This document shows, one piece after another, positions 35,205-47,407 of a stretch of 64,000 nucleotides of DNA. The position numbers and the translations under genes are program-made. This DNA comes from Rhynochetos jubatus (lineage: Eukaryota; Chordata; Aves; Eurypygiformes; Rhynochetidae). Within the stretch, counting starts at the first letter, position 1; each line of letters starts with the position of its first letter. The DNA lies in contig CM050652.1 of NCBI GenBank assembly GCA_027574665.1, positions 5,126,589 through 5,190,588 on the forward strand. The letters run 5' to 3'. The notes below the pieces were generated by a model. That model worked only from the letters and a program-made list of their open reading frames with translations. It made no database searches and had not been told where the DNA came from.

Positions 35205-35440
35205 GCTGTATTCAGAGGCAAGTCCTGAGCAGCCGGAGCTTCTGGAGCTGACAGTGATTTATATCAGCTGCAATATCTGGCCTGGAGCTTTTAAGTGTTT
35301 GTCAAGCACCTTCAGCACTTTATGAATCTCTTTGGATGCAGTTTTCCAAATCAAATCTGAGGGAAAGGCAAATCCATTAATACGGCGAGCACATACTCGA
35401 CTGTGTTTAAGGTTTCCTATTGTGTTTATTGGTGTCCTGT
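35205..35440. promoter_or_regulatory. Possible conserved non-coding element
   Basis: Non-repetitive, high-complexity sequence containing TGATTTATATCAGCTG (GATA and E-box-like), TCCATTAATACGGCGAGC with two CpGs, and TGTTTATTGG (forkhead-like). It reads like a conserved element. No direct evidence. Confidence 0.18.
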
Positions 35441-37606
35441 TCAGTTTTGACCATCTAGCTATTCAGAGTCATGAGCTGCAGCCTGTAATAGCAACCATGG
35501 TCTCATTCTAGGAGAACCAAAAGTCCCTAAACACTGGTTGGGTTAAACTGAGTCCAGTAAGGAATTGACAGGCGAGGTTGTTAGTTACAATCTCCTATTC
35601 TTATAGTCAGGGTATAAAAATGTCTTGACAGCTTTTACAGAGGTGTGGAGCAACATCTCCCTGCATGCTCCAGTGTTGCTACATGGCAGGGTGCTGGAGA
35701 GCCCAAACAAAGAGCCAGAATGACTTGACCATATTCTTTTTGGGTTATGCTGCCATTTCTTTACTGCAAGCTTAAAAACATAGATATGTGAAATATGACA
35801 CGTCCATGAGCACTGCCTGAGATGAGGGTAAAGGACGTGGTAGAGAACAAGCCAGCAGCAAGGTGGAGGGTACACAGAGCTGGGACCCCGGGGATGCATT
35901 CCTGGCTGTGCTGGGGACCTGGGATAATTCTGTCTCTGTTTCCCCACTATCTTTTGTGACGTTAATTATAATCTCACTGCAGCAGAGGGAAGGGGCTCTT
36001 TCAGGACCCATGAAGACAGTTGACCCTATTTGCTAGGATAAGTAGGTAAAAGTAATGGGAATGAGCCCTGGGGAAAAGTAGGGGCTGAAGGAGGAGGGGG
36101 GAGATAGGCTGGTTCCCAGATCATGGATTTAAAGGGTTTCCAGCTCAAGAAGGTGAAAGAGGGCTCAGACAGGAGCTACTTGGCATGTGAAGGAACTGTT
36201 TCCCTGAGGGGTCCAGCTGCCTAATTTGCAGGAAGGCAGAATTGTTTTCTTTTGGGTGGAGTTGCCCCAGTCCCTTATTCTTATTGGAAAATAAAGCTAA
36301 TTTTGGAGCTTAAGCCTAAACTGTTCCAGCCAACAGGAAGGTTGCTGGCAGGAGGGAGACTTCATCAACCTACAGCATATTTTGTATAGGTGCAGTACCC
36401 TGTATGATGGGTGCTGAACATCCACAGATTTTGCTATTGTCATGATTTAATAATAATCAAGACTCCTCATTACATCCTTGGCTTTCTCCTAAATGACTTA
36501 ATTATCAAGGCAACTTGCTAAATTTAAGCACTGGTGTAAAGTCAGTGAAGTTACAACAGCAAAGAACTTGACCCCTCCTTACAGGTTTAGTGAAAGACAG
36601 ACCTTATCAGTAAGTAATTTGCTATAGGTTTAATTCCACGCCATGGGCTTTATAAGCGAGGAGTTCTTAAAAATATTTTATTCATATCCAGCTATTCAAT
36701 TGTCTTGGTTTCCCTAATGTCCTGCACCCTTTTTTTCCAACAGGGAACCAAGGTGACTGTATGTGGAGAACAGACCATGTTCCTTTCCAAGCCACTGGCA
36801 GAGACAGGGAATGAGACTGTGCCAGAAGCAGAAAGCCTCTGCCACTATTTGTAACCTCAGTTTCTTCTACGCAAGAGTAATGTCTTGCCACTAGCTGTGA
36901 ATGTTCCTGTCTTCACCATGGAGCTCACAGAGCCTGTTTGTTCTCTCACCCCTTTCAGAGTGGGACTGTACCAGGGAAGATTACAGCTCCTGGGGCCCAG
37001 GCTCACCCCTGGCAGAGCTCAGCTGAAGAAAGTGTTGTCAAACACAGACAGGGATGAACTTGCACTGTTTGTCTCTGATGCAAATGTTCACTGGAGGTTG
37101 TTGCAAGGATGGGCTCAGCTTAGTACTGAGCATGTGCATGGAGACACAGGGGTTACAGGAACAACTGGGTGGTGATGCTGATAGGGACATGACAGGTTGC
37201 CTTCTGCTTAAGTCCTTTACCACTTGTTGGACCAGTTCCAGAGACAGTTCTTACCCAATTTCCAGCTCAGAAAAACTCATCCACAAATGAAGGGGCTTGC
37301 CTACATATGTCCATCTAGTTGCTGCTTTGCTAGTGGAAGGGGTGCTTACTTGCTGCCATTGACCACACTGGAAGCTATTGCCTTAGTGGGAACAGTGGGA
37401 TCAGTGGGATGAGCTCCTGTAAGCATTCCATAACTTGCAGATCTCAAGACAAACCAAACTAAAATGCCTCTTGTGGAAAAAGCTAAAAGCAACTGGGCTT
37501 GTTCCAGGTGAAGTGGGCTAGGGGCTGTTCACACTGGCATCTGAGCTGGCAAACTGGTGAGAGATTGGTGAATAACATCTTGTCCCAGAGCTGTGTGAAG
37601 CTGCTC
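35441..37606. other. Non-coding stretch, nothing else recognised
   Basis: It contains the ancient repeat at 36528-36573 and AT-rich sequence at 36420-36625 with several TAAT cores (for example GACTTAATTATC). The 120-codon minus open frame 35585-35947 lacks a recognisable domain. Confidence 0.55.
36528..36573. repeat. Ancient amniote palindromic repeat, fragment
   Basis: GCACTGGTGTAAAGTCAGTGAAGTTAC followed by AACTTGACCCC resembles the remembered CACTGGTGTAAATC...CAGTGGAGTTACACC...TTTGGCCC pattern. Short and decayed. Confidence 0.45.
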
Positions 37607-37629
37607 GGGGTGGGTGGGTGGGGGGGGGG
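37607..37629 (+). other. G-quadruplex-forming motif
   Basis: GGGG TGGG TGGG T followed by ten G: four G runs with single-base loops, the arrangement expected to give the most stable parallel quadruplexes. It is isolated in non-coding DNA; no promoter or gene end is seen beside it. Confidence 0.85.
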
Positions 37630-37970
37630 TTGGCTGGAGGAAGGCATATGATTAAGCATGGTGTTCAGGCTGAATAGAAATGACAGATCCAACTGCTGGT
37701 CCCACAGAAGTGCTGGAGAAAGAGAGAATTCTCTGTAAGGGTTCCTGAGAGGTTTATTGTTCCTTGGTGGGAAGGCTGCAGGACATGTCAGTGAAAGACT
37801 GGCCTCTCTGCAGAGACCTTGTGCCTCTGCAGTGACGGCTTTCCCAGAGACAATGCCCATTTTTCCCTGGTAGCTTCCTGCCAGAGCTCCTTGCTTTGAA
37901 GGATGTTGGCCTGGCAGGTTGCCTGGCAGCCAAGTGCCCTTGCTCCTCCCTGCATCATGGGACCATAGAT

Positions 37971-38070
37971 GATTTGGTTTAGGAAAAACCTCAGGAGGTC
38001 TCTATCCAACCTCCTGCTCCACGTAGGGTCAGCTATGAGCTCAGACCAGTTTGCTTAGGGCTGAATATGG
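37971..38070 (-). mobile_element. CR1 LINE tail, old copy
   Basis: ACCATAGATGATTTGGTTTAGG, then ACCTCAGGAGGTCTCTATCCAACCTCCTGCTC and GTCAGCTATGAGCTCAGACCAGTTTGCTTAGGGC, follow a CR1 3' end of an older subfamily (GGTTTGGGTTGGAAGGGACCTCAGGAGGTCATC...CAGGGTCAGCTATGAGATCAGACCAGGTTGC). The match fades beyond about 38070 but may continue to about 38200. Confidence 0.78.
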
Positions 38071-39433
38071 GCTGTTGGGTATTTGCCTGCATTATCCAGG
38101 TTTTGATGCTTTGACACTCTGAGCTCTCTGGTTCTTTGGGTGAGCAGGTCCAAAGCTGTCTGGCCATCACACTCAGTGACTTCCAGCCTTCCAGACTGTT
38201 GAGGATACAGAAGTTGTGCTGCCCTCAAGTTTCATGTAATTTCTCCACAGACAGGGTTTGTTTTCCCTTCTACCCATTCCTCCTTTCCTCCAAACAAGAA
38301 TTTTCTCTCTCTCTTACTCTCAAGTGGAGTATCAAAAATCAGAATGGATGTTTTCTGCTAGAGTGAAACATCCAGGGTACATGTGGCTAAGTGATTGACA
38401 TTTATCTTTTCAAGATGTGGGGAAGACGGTTGTGGGCTCAGGGTCAGATGTCACAGAACAACAGCTGACTCAACCATTGGTTTCTCCCAAAATGTGGGGG
38501 AAAGTCAAATTGGGGTATTCCTTGCTGCAGGATTTTATGGATACTGAAAGTTTCCTTGGATTCAGTCTGGATGGAGAAGAACACATGGGGGTCCTTCTCA
38601 ACAAATAAATCACTCATGGCTCCCAAAACACAAATTGCTGTTGTTTGTGGGAAGGTGATGTTTCATTTTTCTTATACTTTACTCATTTTAAGGGGTTGTC
38701 ATGGATGGAATGTGGGGCAGGGGGAATATTTTTAGTTATGTTCTCTTGTTGGGCTTTATCTTGTTTTTCCTGGTGGGATGAGTCACCATATGCCCTCGGA
38801 TCTTGGCTTCCCAGTTGCCCATGCATGGTGTAATTGTATCAATCAGGAGCATGGGCTTGAGTTTCTTTCCTATGGAAAAAAACTGTGCTGTCTGTGGCTG
38901 GTGCATCTCTGATATGGTGCACATGCAGATATGCGTGACTGAAGGGTGGGTGTACACAGACCCAGCAACTCAGAATCACCCCCATGCGGTTACTGCCTTT
39001 ATTTCTGTGCACAACTCTCAAACATGCTCTATTTCCTGTAACAGAGTAAAAATCCTTTTTGTTGCCCCCTTGTATCTTGATATCGTTAATATTCTATGGA
39101 CCAGGCACTTATTTTGGACCAGGAAATGCCCATGTGTGGTTGTAATGAAAGTCTGAGCAGTATATTCAGGATGGGTTCACACAGAAACCTCTTTCATGCC
39201 ATACCACAAATTTCCTCCCAACCCCTTTTTTGACTGACTACTTGTGCATTTCCTCCTCCCTCTCCTTTTTCCCTTCAGGGAAACCTTTAAATAAAACCTT
39301 TCCCAGACCGTCATTTGCCTCTAGAGCGCTGTTGAAAACCCGCAGTGACATTGTTCAAACAACAATTGGGTCACCCTACACCACTCACCAGTACGTTTGG
39401 TCTTAGTCCCATCACACTGGTCCATGGAGAGAG

Positions 39434-39454
39434 GAAACAAACAAACAAACAAAC
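39434..39454. repeat. (AAAC)n microsatellite
   Basis: Five uninterrupted AAAC units followed by AGAAAAAA. Confidence 0.95.
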
Positions 39455-39544
39455 AGAAAAAATTGAAGCACATGCCATACTGGGGAGCCTGGCTTGAGAT
39501 CCACAGGATTAGGTCTGTTAGCAGTGTTACGTGTAACCTTGACA

Positions 39545-39720
39545 TGCAATCAGGAAAGTAAAATATTCATTATTGCCTGACTGTCAGCTGAAGACAATTT
39601 CAATTATTCTGGTATTTCAATGGATGAAGAAGCCCTTTAGGCTGGCTCATGAGATTAGACTTAAAGACTCTGTAAATTAAGAAAGTTGCAATCAGTATAT
39701 TATCTGGCAGGCAGCTGTGG
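39545..39720. promoter_or_regulatory. Possible conserved non-coding element
   Basis: AT-rich, non-repetitive sequence with ATATTCATTATTGCC, CAATTTCAATTATTC and GTAAATTAAG homeodomain-like cores, followed by a CAGGCAGCTGTGG E-box. An impression only. Confidence 0.15.
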
Positions 39721-40623
39721 AATATACTACAACAGGGAGGAGAAGGAAGAAAGAAAGAAAAAAAAGAGACAAATTGCTATATTCAGGTTGTGGTTTTGAT
39801 ATATCAATTTACAGTTTTAACATATGCATTTGTGAAATAATTGTTTTGCATTTCTTAAATCAGCTTTAACAGCTTCAGTGTTAAGTTTCCAACTCCTATA
39901 GCTTGAAAGGTCAGTTTTTCTTTTGCCTTGCAGTTTCTTTGAAAGACTAGTTTAGGTTAGAGGAGGAAAAAAAATAAGCATTGCCGGAAGAACAAATCTT
40001 TCTGAAAGTTATTCAAATATTGTAATATATGGCTGTTGATCATAAAATTCCATTAGAAGCAACGTTTGCAATGTCTCCCAGGTTAATTTTTATATTATGA
40101 TCTCAGCCTCCTTTTGCTAGATATGCACGGATGTGGTAATTATGACCATATATGGCCTTTACTGCTCCTGTCTGACGTGTTAAGGAGAATTATTTATATC
40201 AGCATATCTTGCATTTCTGGAGCTTTTATCTCTGAGTTTCCCAAACTGTTTCAACATCTTTACAAAACGGAGTGCAGAACCTGTTTTATTCCTTCAGTTA
40301 TGTGACTTGTCCTGGCCAGAAATCCTGACTCAGAAGGGCTGAAAAATGGATAAATTTGGGACACATTTGGTGAAGAGCAAATACAGGTTATTAGTAGAGT
40401 GTTCTCATTCTAATGGGTTGGGATTTTGAGTTATACTCTTCAGGAACTCTACATAGAAAAGACAAGTTTGCCCTCAGTCAGGGAGCTGATGAGTTGTGTT
40501 AAAAATGCCAAGGAGAGATTCTGGATAGAATATGAATTTATGAGTGCACTTGAAGGGATATTATCCTGCTGTGCAGATGAGATCCACATGTCTTAAGGGA
40601 CTCTTTCTACTTCTTGCTACTAG

Positions 40624-40655
40624 CCTACATTCTCTGGTACACATGACTCGAGAAG
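40624..40655 (+). other. Exon-like segment, 32 nt (unproven)
   Basis: A strong acceptor tract (CTCTTTCTACTTCTTGCTACTAG) ends at 40623, and GAGAAG precedes GTGAGT at 40656. 32 nt is not a multiple of three, and no protein is recognised. It could be a decoy or a non-coding RNA exon. Confidence 0.18.
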
Positions 40656-41539
40656 GTGAGTGGCTTCCCCTGCAAATAGCCTTATGATTGCTCCATGATG
40701 GCAGATAAATACCAAATTTTTAGGTTTTAAGGCACTTTTATGCCTGTTCTCTTTTATATGTAAATAAAACTATGGACTAGAAGCAAGACCTCACCCTTTT
40801 TTTCTCATACATTTTGCTTGAGTCCAGGCACAGGACAAATTCTTGCATGAGGTTCATCTTACTTATGTTTAGATGTTTTCAACATGGAGAGAAATATCTT
40901 ATATTCCAACTGTAGCCACTAAGGAGAAACAGACACTCCAGGAATCCAGGTTGTTTTACCCTAAGATGGGCACCTCACTTCAGGCAGAGGAATCATGATC
41001 TAGAAGTTCCTGTTTCTCTTCAGTAGCTGTAAAGGCAACCTTGAATACTAACTCATAAACAAATACTCAAAGTTAGGTGAGATAAATACCACCCATTTCT
41101 TTGTCTGCAGAATGGTTAGAGCATAGAACCTTCAGTACAGAGCTTGTGTCTTGCCATGGACGTGTAGAGCAGAAATTACATAATGGTAGCTTGCTGGAAC
41201 CGCTAGAGATGATGACAATGGTGATATTCATGATAACAGCATCAACGACAGCCATAGATCTGATGTAAGGATCCATCATATGTAAACATTTCCACTATCC
41301 TACATCCTGGACAACTTTCACTTATCTGCCTAATTTTCATCTCATTGACGTTAGTGCAGACTTCATTCACTTCAGTGAAGCTGTTTTCAAATGACAGTAT
41401 AAATACGACTTTGATCTGTAGTTCATGTATTACCAAGAAGATTGGCATCTGCAGGGTTTTACTTCCAGGTTGTGACCTGTTCCTTGATTAATTAAATAAC
41501 GTCTTGGAAGTTAGACTTCGAACGTTGGAACACAAAAGT

Positions 41540-41716
41540 CCAAATTTTCAAGTGCAGCTACTGATTCTGAGTCCATTTCTGAACTTTTGAACTTGATTTC
41601 TGAGTGTTGAGTGCCCCCTTTCTGAAATCCAGGCTCTGGTAGAAAGTCTCAAGTTGCCAACATATAAGCAGACACCCTGCATCTCTGCCTACTTTCAGAA
41701 ATCTTGGTCAAGGATC
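41540..41716. repeat. Ancient amniote repeat, second family
   Basis: Text such as CAAATTTTCAAGTGCAGCTAC, TGAGTGTTGAGTGCCCCC, TTTCTGAAATCCAGGCTCTG, AGTCTCAAGTTGCC and CAGAAATCTTGGTCAAGGAT corresponds piece by piece to a remembered old amniote repeat (TTTTCAAAAGTG...TGAGCACCC...CTGAAAATCAGGCCC...GTCTCAAGTTGGGCACC...GAAAATCTTGGCC). The family is not named. Confidence 0.5.
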
Positions 41717-42521
41717 ACTTAATGCACCTGGGACATCCAATCAGTATTGTGCATCTTGCACATTTTTTTTTCCAAGTGAGATCTTGACTTATATTTGAAA
41801 CACAAATAATTTTGGAAGTTGAGGCCCAATATATTTTACTGATGTTTCTTTCGAAATATTCAGCACTGCCTGTGCTGTTTCTTTTTTTTTTTTTCCACCT
41901 GATTTTGGCTAGCAAAGCTGTAAACAAATCCTTAAAAAAATAAAAACCTCACAATTTCCCCCACAGTTATGCATCTTCTGCTTTGGAGAACATTTAGCTA
42001 AAATTAGATGACAGCTCCATACCCTTAGAACCAGTGTTGTGTTTTTCCTCCATGTCTGATCTACATAATTCAAAACAAGGAAATGTTAGCAGGTAAAACT
42101 GCAGGGTAAAACCTTTGGCTGATGGAAATATTTGCATTTATTAGGCTAACAACTGTAAAACAGATATGCACATCTTTAGACTTCCTCATTCTTGCCTTAT
42201 TAAAAAAGATCTTTGAAATTCATAAGCTTCCATGTAAATGTTGTGGAGGGTTTTTTTTTCCTTCTCCTGATGCAGATGATTGTATTTGGGTGGCTTAAAA
42301 AAACAGAACGTGGAACCAAGCACCTCAACACATCACTACTGGTTAAAATCCAGACCTGGTCTGGATCTAAAATTAGGCAATGGCTGAAATGAGGGTCTCC
42401 ACCACCTCCCTCAGACAGATGAGTTTGAACTTTCTCATGGTACATAAGCTTGTTAGAGAAAACTCATTTATCTTGGTCCATTTGCTTGGACACAGGCGAG
42501 TGTGGCACATACTTGCACACT

Positions 42522-42762
42522 TCATAGAATCACAGAATGGTTTGGGTTGGAAGGAACCTTAAAGATCATCTAGTTCCAACCCCCCTGCCATGGGCAGGGA
42601 CACCCTCCACTAGACCAGGTTGCTCCAAGCTTCATCCAGCCTGGCCTTGAAGACAGCCAGAGAGGGGGCATCCACAGCTTCTCTGGGCAGTCTGTCCCAC
42701 TGCCTCCCCACCCCCTCCGTGAACAACTTTTTCCTGATACCTAATTTAAATCTCCCCGCAGT
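42522..42762 (-). mobile_element. CR1 LINE tail, well preserved
   Basis: It begins with the typical avian CR1 end TTCATAGAATCACAGAATGG, then GTTTGGGTTGGAAGGAACC, CCATGGGCAGGGACACCC and CCACTAGACCAGGTTGCTCC. It runs back into the coding end (minus strand, LE.FKARLD...-like) and stops near TTTAAATCTCCCCGCAG. It is a 5'-truncated insertion of about 240 bp, close to the expected sequence and therefore relatively young. It is of the same general type as the copies at 22.8 and 49.5 kb. Confidence 0.97.
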
Positions 42763-44424
42763 GGTGTAAAACGATTTACCTTCTGCTACCTACTGAAGCC
42801 AGGGCAAATGCCAGCTCAACCTTCAACACAGAGAGGACTGAACTTTCATGCTTCATCTACATTTTTCCATGTTTCATATGTCTATATTATGCAAGATCAT
42901 CCTTAAATCACAAATACAAATGCTTATTCGGTAATGCCAATGAAGTATCCCTTGCAGACTTTTCAAGAAGTTATCAATTGATAACAGAGAATTAAACATA
43001 ACAAAACGCAAAACAATCCTTCCCCTCCTATTTACAGAAGAAAATGACTCATCAAGGACGGTTTCTTGTGTTTTCACAATACAGGGGTAATGCCCTTCAT
43101 GGCAAACACTGGAGTTTCAGCCCAGACTTTTATAGACGTTGTGTTGATATATTTTCTCATGGGAAATGCTGGACTAGTCCAGACAAGCATCTCTGATTTC
43201 TAAGTGGACTGAGGCAAGGCTGAGGAATTTTGAAAGGACACCCCAACTGAGTTTTAATGCTTCATGAGATAACACAAAGTGACAGTTTTCAAAAGATTTG
43301 TTAAAAACTATTCTTATTTTGAAGATGAAGGGAACTCATTCCAGAACTTGACAATAGATGAGCAGCTAACTTTGCTAATCCAATTTACAGCATCTTTTTT
43401 CTTACTTCTTTCTGTTATTTGTATTGGTTTCACTGAACCTGTTAAATTGCAGGAGCTTACTTCAATATGGCTAATGCTCTAAACTGATGTTTGAATTTTA
43501 TGCTAGTTAGGGCCAATCCACTGATAATTTTCTACAATATGAAGACTAGTGCTCATAGCACCGCACTGAAATTTAACATAAGAGCAAGATAAAACAATTA
43601 AAGTAGGAGAATATTTGACTAAGTAGTTAATTGATTTTTAGTGGAGTAAATCGAAATTGATGGGAACGAGAATTTTTTTTAGTAACAACTATATTTTATG
43701 TTCATTGTCAGAGTCTCTGGGTTCTTCCTGTTTTTTGTTCTTAAAAGAATCAGTTTAGGGATGGTAACTCTGGGATTTATTACTCTTGCCTTCTTTTTTA
43801 AGGCCTTTTTAAAAAATAATTCTGCTTCCTGTAGTAAAATATTAAGGTTGCATTGAAAAGCCATATGGAGTAAATATATTGCTAACCAACCAGTGGCTGT
43901 TTGACATCATTTAAACAGCATTAATCCTGACAGATACACAGGGTGAAAAAACAAACACATGGAGTTTTGTTTTGATGACAGGGATTAAACCTCTCCTCAG
44001 GCAGATTTCAGCGTTGAAGCAGGAGCTCACTGGGAGGGAGTCTCATGCACAGGAGGCATCAGCAAACGCTGTGGCCAGGGGCTGGGAAAACCCATCACGC
44101 GGCGGGGAGAAGAAGGGGATGAGGTCACTCCATAGGGCACCACCAGAGCAAGGAACATCCCCAAAATTATTGAGTCCCAAGCTCCAGATTTATCCATCAA
44201 ACTCTGCAGATGTCATACGGTGCTGAGCTCTGCTAGCAGGGATGGGGGGAAGCAGGGTGTTATTCCCCCTCTCTCCACTCCCTACTGGGTTCTTTCTGCT
44301 CTTTTAGAGGTGTATTGGCCCTCACGTGACACCAGAGAACAGGGGTGTTTTCCAACCCTCTCCATGTTTGCAACGGAGAGAAAGAGAGCAAACCCCAGTG
44401 CACAAAAACATTTAGGTGGCGTCT
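42763..44424. other. Non-coding stretch
   Basis: AT-rich, with a perfect 16-bp palindrome GTTATCAATTGATAAC at 42970-42985. About 43990-44160 is GC-richer with several CpGs, but no gene structure is recognised. Confidence 0.55.
42970..42985. repeat. 16-bp perfect palindrome
   Basis: GTTATCAATTGATAAC is its own reverse complement. About one perfect 16-bp palindrome is expected by chance in a window this size. Confidence 0.9.
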
Positions 44425-44500
44425 TACAAAATGTTAAGAGACTTGCCCAAGGACAGAGAGAAAATCAGTGTCAGAATGAGCAAGCCAACTACAGATTGGT
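44425..44500 (-). repeat. MIR-type CORE-SINE relic
   Basis: GTTAAGAGACTTGCCCAAGGACAGAGAG matches the reversed MIR core (GGTTAAGTGACTTGCCCAAGGTCACACAG). It is followed by AATCAGTGTCAGAATGAGC in the position of the MIR text. It overlaps plus-strand open frame 44220-44594, which is therefore not a gene. Confidence 0.55.
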
Positions 44501-45734
44501 GATCATTACAGAGTACTCTGCAAACCACAGGTACGTGCATCCTACCAGCATGCCCTGCATACTCATGGTACATCTGCCTGAGGCTTCCTTATAACCTTTT
44601 CACGTGGCTCAAAGAAATATTGGGGTAGAAGGGGAAAAATCACACTCAATCTCTTGCAAATGATTAACTGTTTGAAAAAGGGATGGAAGTTTTTAACAGT
44701 CTCATGTGCACTGACACGTATGCTCGTTTTCACTCTAGGATGCACAGTGATGCCTGCATAGTTTCTTGTGCGGGATGATTTCTAAAAGAAAACACATTCA
44801 GTGATCCAGGATGGTGTCTCGCAGCTGGTCACACTGGCAAGGTAAAAATAGGCCTGGAGAAAAAAAGAAATACAAGAAATAGGTTTCCTGATCAATGAGC
44901 ATAAGCCTATGAAAAGGTTTTGTTGTTGTTGGGAGTTTGTTTAAAAAGCTATTGCACTTTCTAGGAAAGGAGATGGTAAAAGCAAAAACCCAAGGCCAAG
45001 TTAGACAGCTCTACCAGATAGAGCAACTGATGAAATCAGCTACTGTTTTATCTCAGCGTTCATTCTGCTGCCAAGCGTCCTCACCATGGAGTTGGGAGAC
45101 TCCAGGACCATCTGTTCAGCCTTTCAGAGACATGCTTTTCAATAGGGAGGCTGTGTTTTGTGGCATTTCTTCCCAGAGTTACTTTTTTGCAGGGACATCT
45201 GCTTGAAGGTCGGCTCGAACAAAAGTATTGCCTCTCAAAAGAGAAGCTAACCGATGCCGGGAGAGGGGCTGATGGGGAGAAAGAGGGACAAGGAAGACAC
45301 ATTTTTCACTTATTAGGTTTGTTCCCTACCAGTTCCCTCCCCTCTTTCCTTGGAGCATATTTCAGAGCCGTGACATCCAGAGGAAGTTGAATGCACCTCT
45401 TACTTTCAGTACTGCTCACCCCAGGGGTCCAGGAATCACAAGCCAAGCTCTTCAAAATTACAAGATTGGGTTAAAAGCCATGAAAATGCTGTAAAAATTA
45501 CATTTCAGGGATCTTTTTCTTTGCTTCTGTCTTCAGAGACTTACGTTCATGTCCTGCTAGTTTCAGAATTTCTCTGCAGCAAAAGAAGGTTAAAATATTT
45601 ATAATTTTTTAGTAAAGTGTGAGACACTCCTGTGGAAGGACAGCTGAAACTTTACAGAAAATGCTGCTCCTGTAAGGTATGTTGTGGTGGCTGGTGACCC
45701 AGTTTTCTTGGCATGAAGAACAAGATGACTTTAG

Positions 45735-45835
45735 AGCCCAATCTTCAAAGGTGTTGAGGATACCCTGCAAATGCAAAATGGTGATGCTCAGCATCCCACA
45801 GAATAGGGATCTTCATCCTAAATGTTCTTCAGGGG
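45735..45835. repeat. Possible ancient amniote repeat
   Basis: AGAGCCCAATCTTCAAAGGTGTT...GGGATCTTCATCCTAAATG resembles a remembered amniote phrase (AGCCCAGATCTTCAAAGGTATTTAGG...GAGGATCTGGGCCTAA). Weak match. Confidence 0.3.
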
Positions 45836-47367
45836 GAAAAGGATTTGCTCTAGAAGCAAAAATAATGCAGTAGCTTTCAGGGAACCTAAGCTCTGCTTAG
45901 TGGTTCCCATCTTCACCAGCCAAGGTGGGATGGATGTCAAGTCATAGCCACCTGGAAGGTTTGCGTGTCACCTCAGATGGTATACCTGAAGAGACACTGG
46001 TGGTACCTCCACAGGGTGTTCCCAGCCTTGTTAGACACCAGCACTGGCAGACGGTGGGTTGTCCTCTGCAAGTGTTTGTTCCCTTCCACTAATCACATGG
46101 GAATCCTCAAAGAAATATTTAAGTTTAAATTTTCACTTTTGTGTGGCTAAAATTAAGGGAGCTGGATCATTTTCTCACTAGAGAACTCCAGTCTGAGCTC
46201 CTGGAGTCAATGTGGTATAATGGACACAGTGACTATCTGGCCCTTATGGCTCTGTGACTGTATTGACATTTCCTTGAAAATCCATGGATGCTAGTGTCAC
46301 AGATGCCCTGGGGGTGGGCAAACCCAGGTACTTTGACTAGCGCTGTTGGCAACACCTGGATGTAAAGAGTGCAGAAATGAAATAGCAGTGGAGACTTAAT
46401 CAGGTCTTGAAAGTAATCAGAAGAATTTTTTATTAGCATGGCTGAAAAATAACACATAGATATATCATGCTGACAATAACAGTTTGTGTACATGGCTGTG
46501 TGTATGCACACAGGCAAGCACACATACAAAAAACTCAACACACATATCTGTGTAGTTAAAATTAAAATTATTACCATTACACTACTCTACACTATAGGCA
46601 TGCAAGCACAAACAGAATAGTGCAGCCATACTAGCATATCTTTGGTTTAGGACAAATAGAAGATGATAATATTGAGACCTTGCTGTATCAGGGGAATTAT
46701 AATTCCCTTCTGCAGTCATGGTTGGGAAAAAGATTACTGTGCTGGTAGCAAGTTTCCAGCCCTTGACTCTCCAGCCAAGGCGTAGGGGGATCTGGAAGCT
46801 GGGGAGGGATTATTGTTACCCAGTTGAGGGAAAGGGATATGTGGAGGCGGGCTTTCAGAGCAGCCTTGAAGTATTTAATCCAGCACAAGCTGCAGGAGAG
46901 TGGTGGTTATCATTGTCAGGGTTTACCTAACAGGGCTGTAGCATGGATTGGACCTCTGAGGAGGGAGGCTGGGGGGTGTTGGGAAGGGAGGAGAGGCACT
47001 GGGGCTCATGGCTGAGGCAGGAATAAGACACCCCATGGCAGAGGGCAGTCAGGAAAATTATTAAATTTTCCTGATGAATAGATTTGAAGTGCTATGTTGG
47101 TGGTTGCAGTGTTCGTCTAGGCAGTAAGTTGGGCATCACTAAGCCTACTGCTGAGTCCTGACCCAAACACGCTGCCTCAGAAAACTCAGACACCTCTGTC
47201 TTGAAGTCCAGTGGTTTCTGACAAGGAGAAGTATGATGTTACAGTGATGAGGAAAAGCTCAAGCACACAACCACTGGAGACACAGACCAGGCTGTACCAC
47301 GGTCCACCAGCTCCCACCTTGAGGTCAGCTCTTCTAACCACAGTATTGAACCAGACCCAGGCTAAGT

Positions 47368-47407
47368 GCTAGTGCTTTGGACCAGAAGGCTAGTGCTTTG
47401 GACCAGG
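47368..47407. repeat. Two-copy 21-bp tandem duplication
   Basis: GCTAGTGCTTTGGACCAG starts at 47368 and again at 47389 (period 21). The copies are identical over 18 bases, so this is a recent slippage or duplication. Confidence 0.95.

Larger units (their letters stand above)
38071..42521. other. Long non-coding stretch
   Basis: It contains an AAAC repeat at 39434-39454, a possible conserved element at 39545-39720, an exon-like segment at 40624-40655 and an ancient repeat at 41540-41716. No coding gene is recognised. The largest open frame (38803-39156 plus, 117 codons) lacks a domain. Confidence 0.55.

Noticed and set aside
39365-39445. 28-nt minus-strand exon-like segment (CTCTCTCCATGGACCAG acceptor, CTG-GTGAGT donor)
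   Set aside because: It shows that decoy pairs of similar quality occur on the other strand too. No independent support.
42970-42985. Perfect palindrome GTTATCAATTGATAAC as a functional site
   Set aside because: About one perfect 16-bp palindrome is expected by chance in 64 kb, and nothing else supports function.
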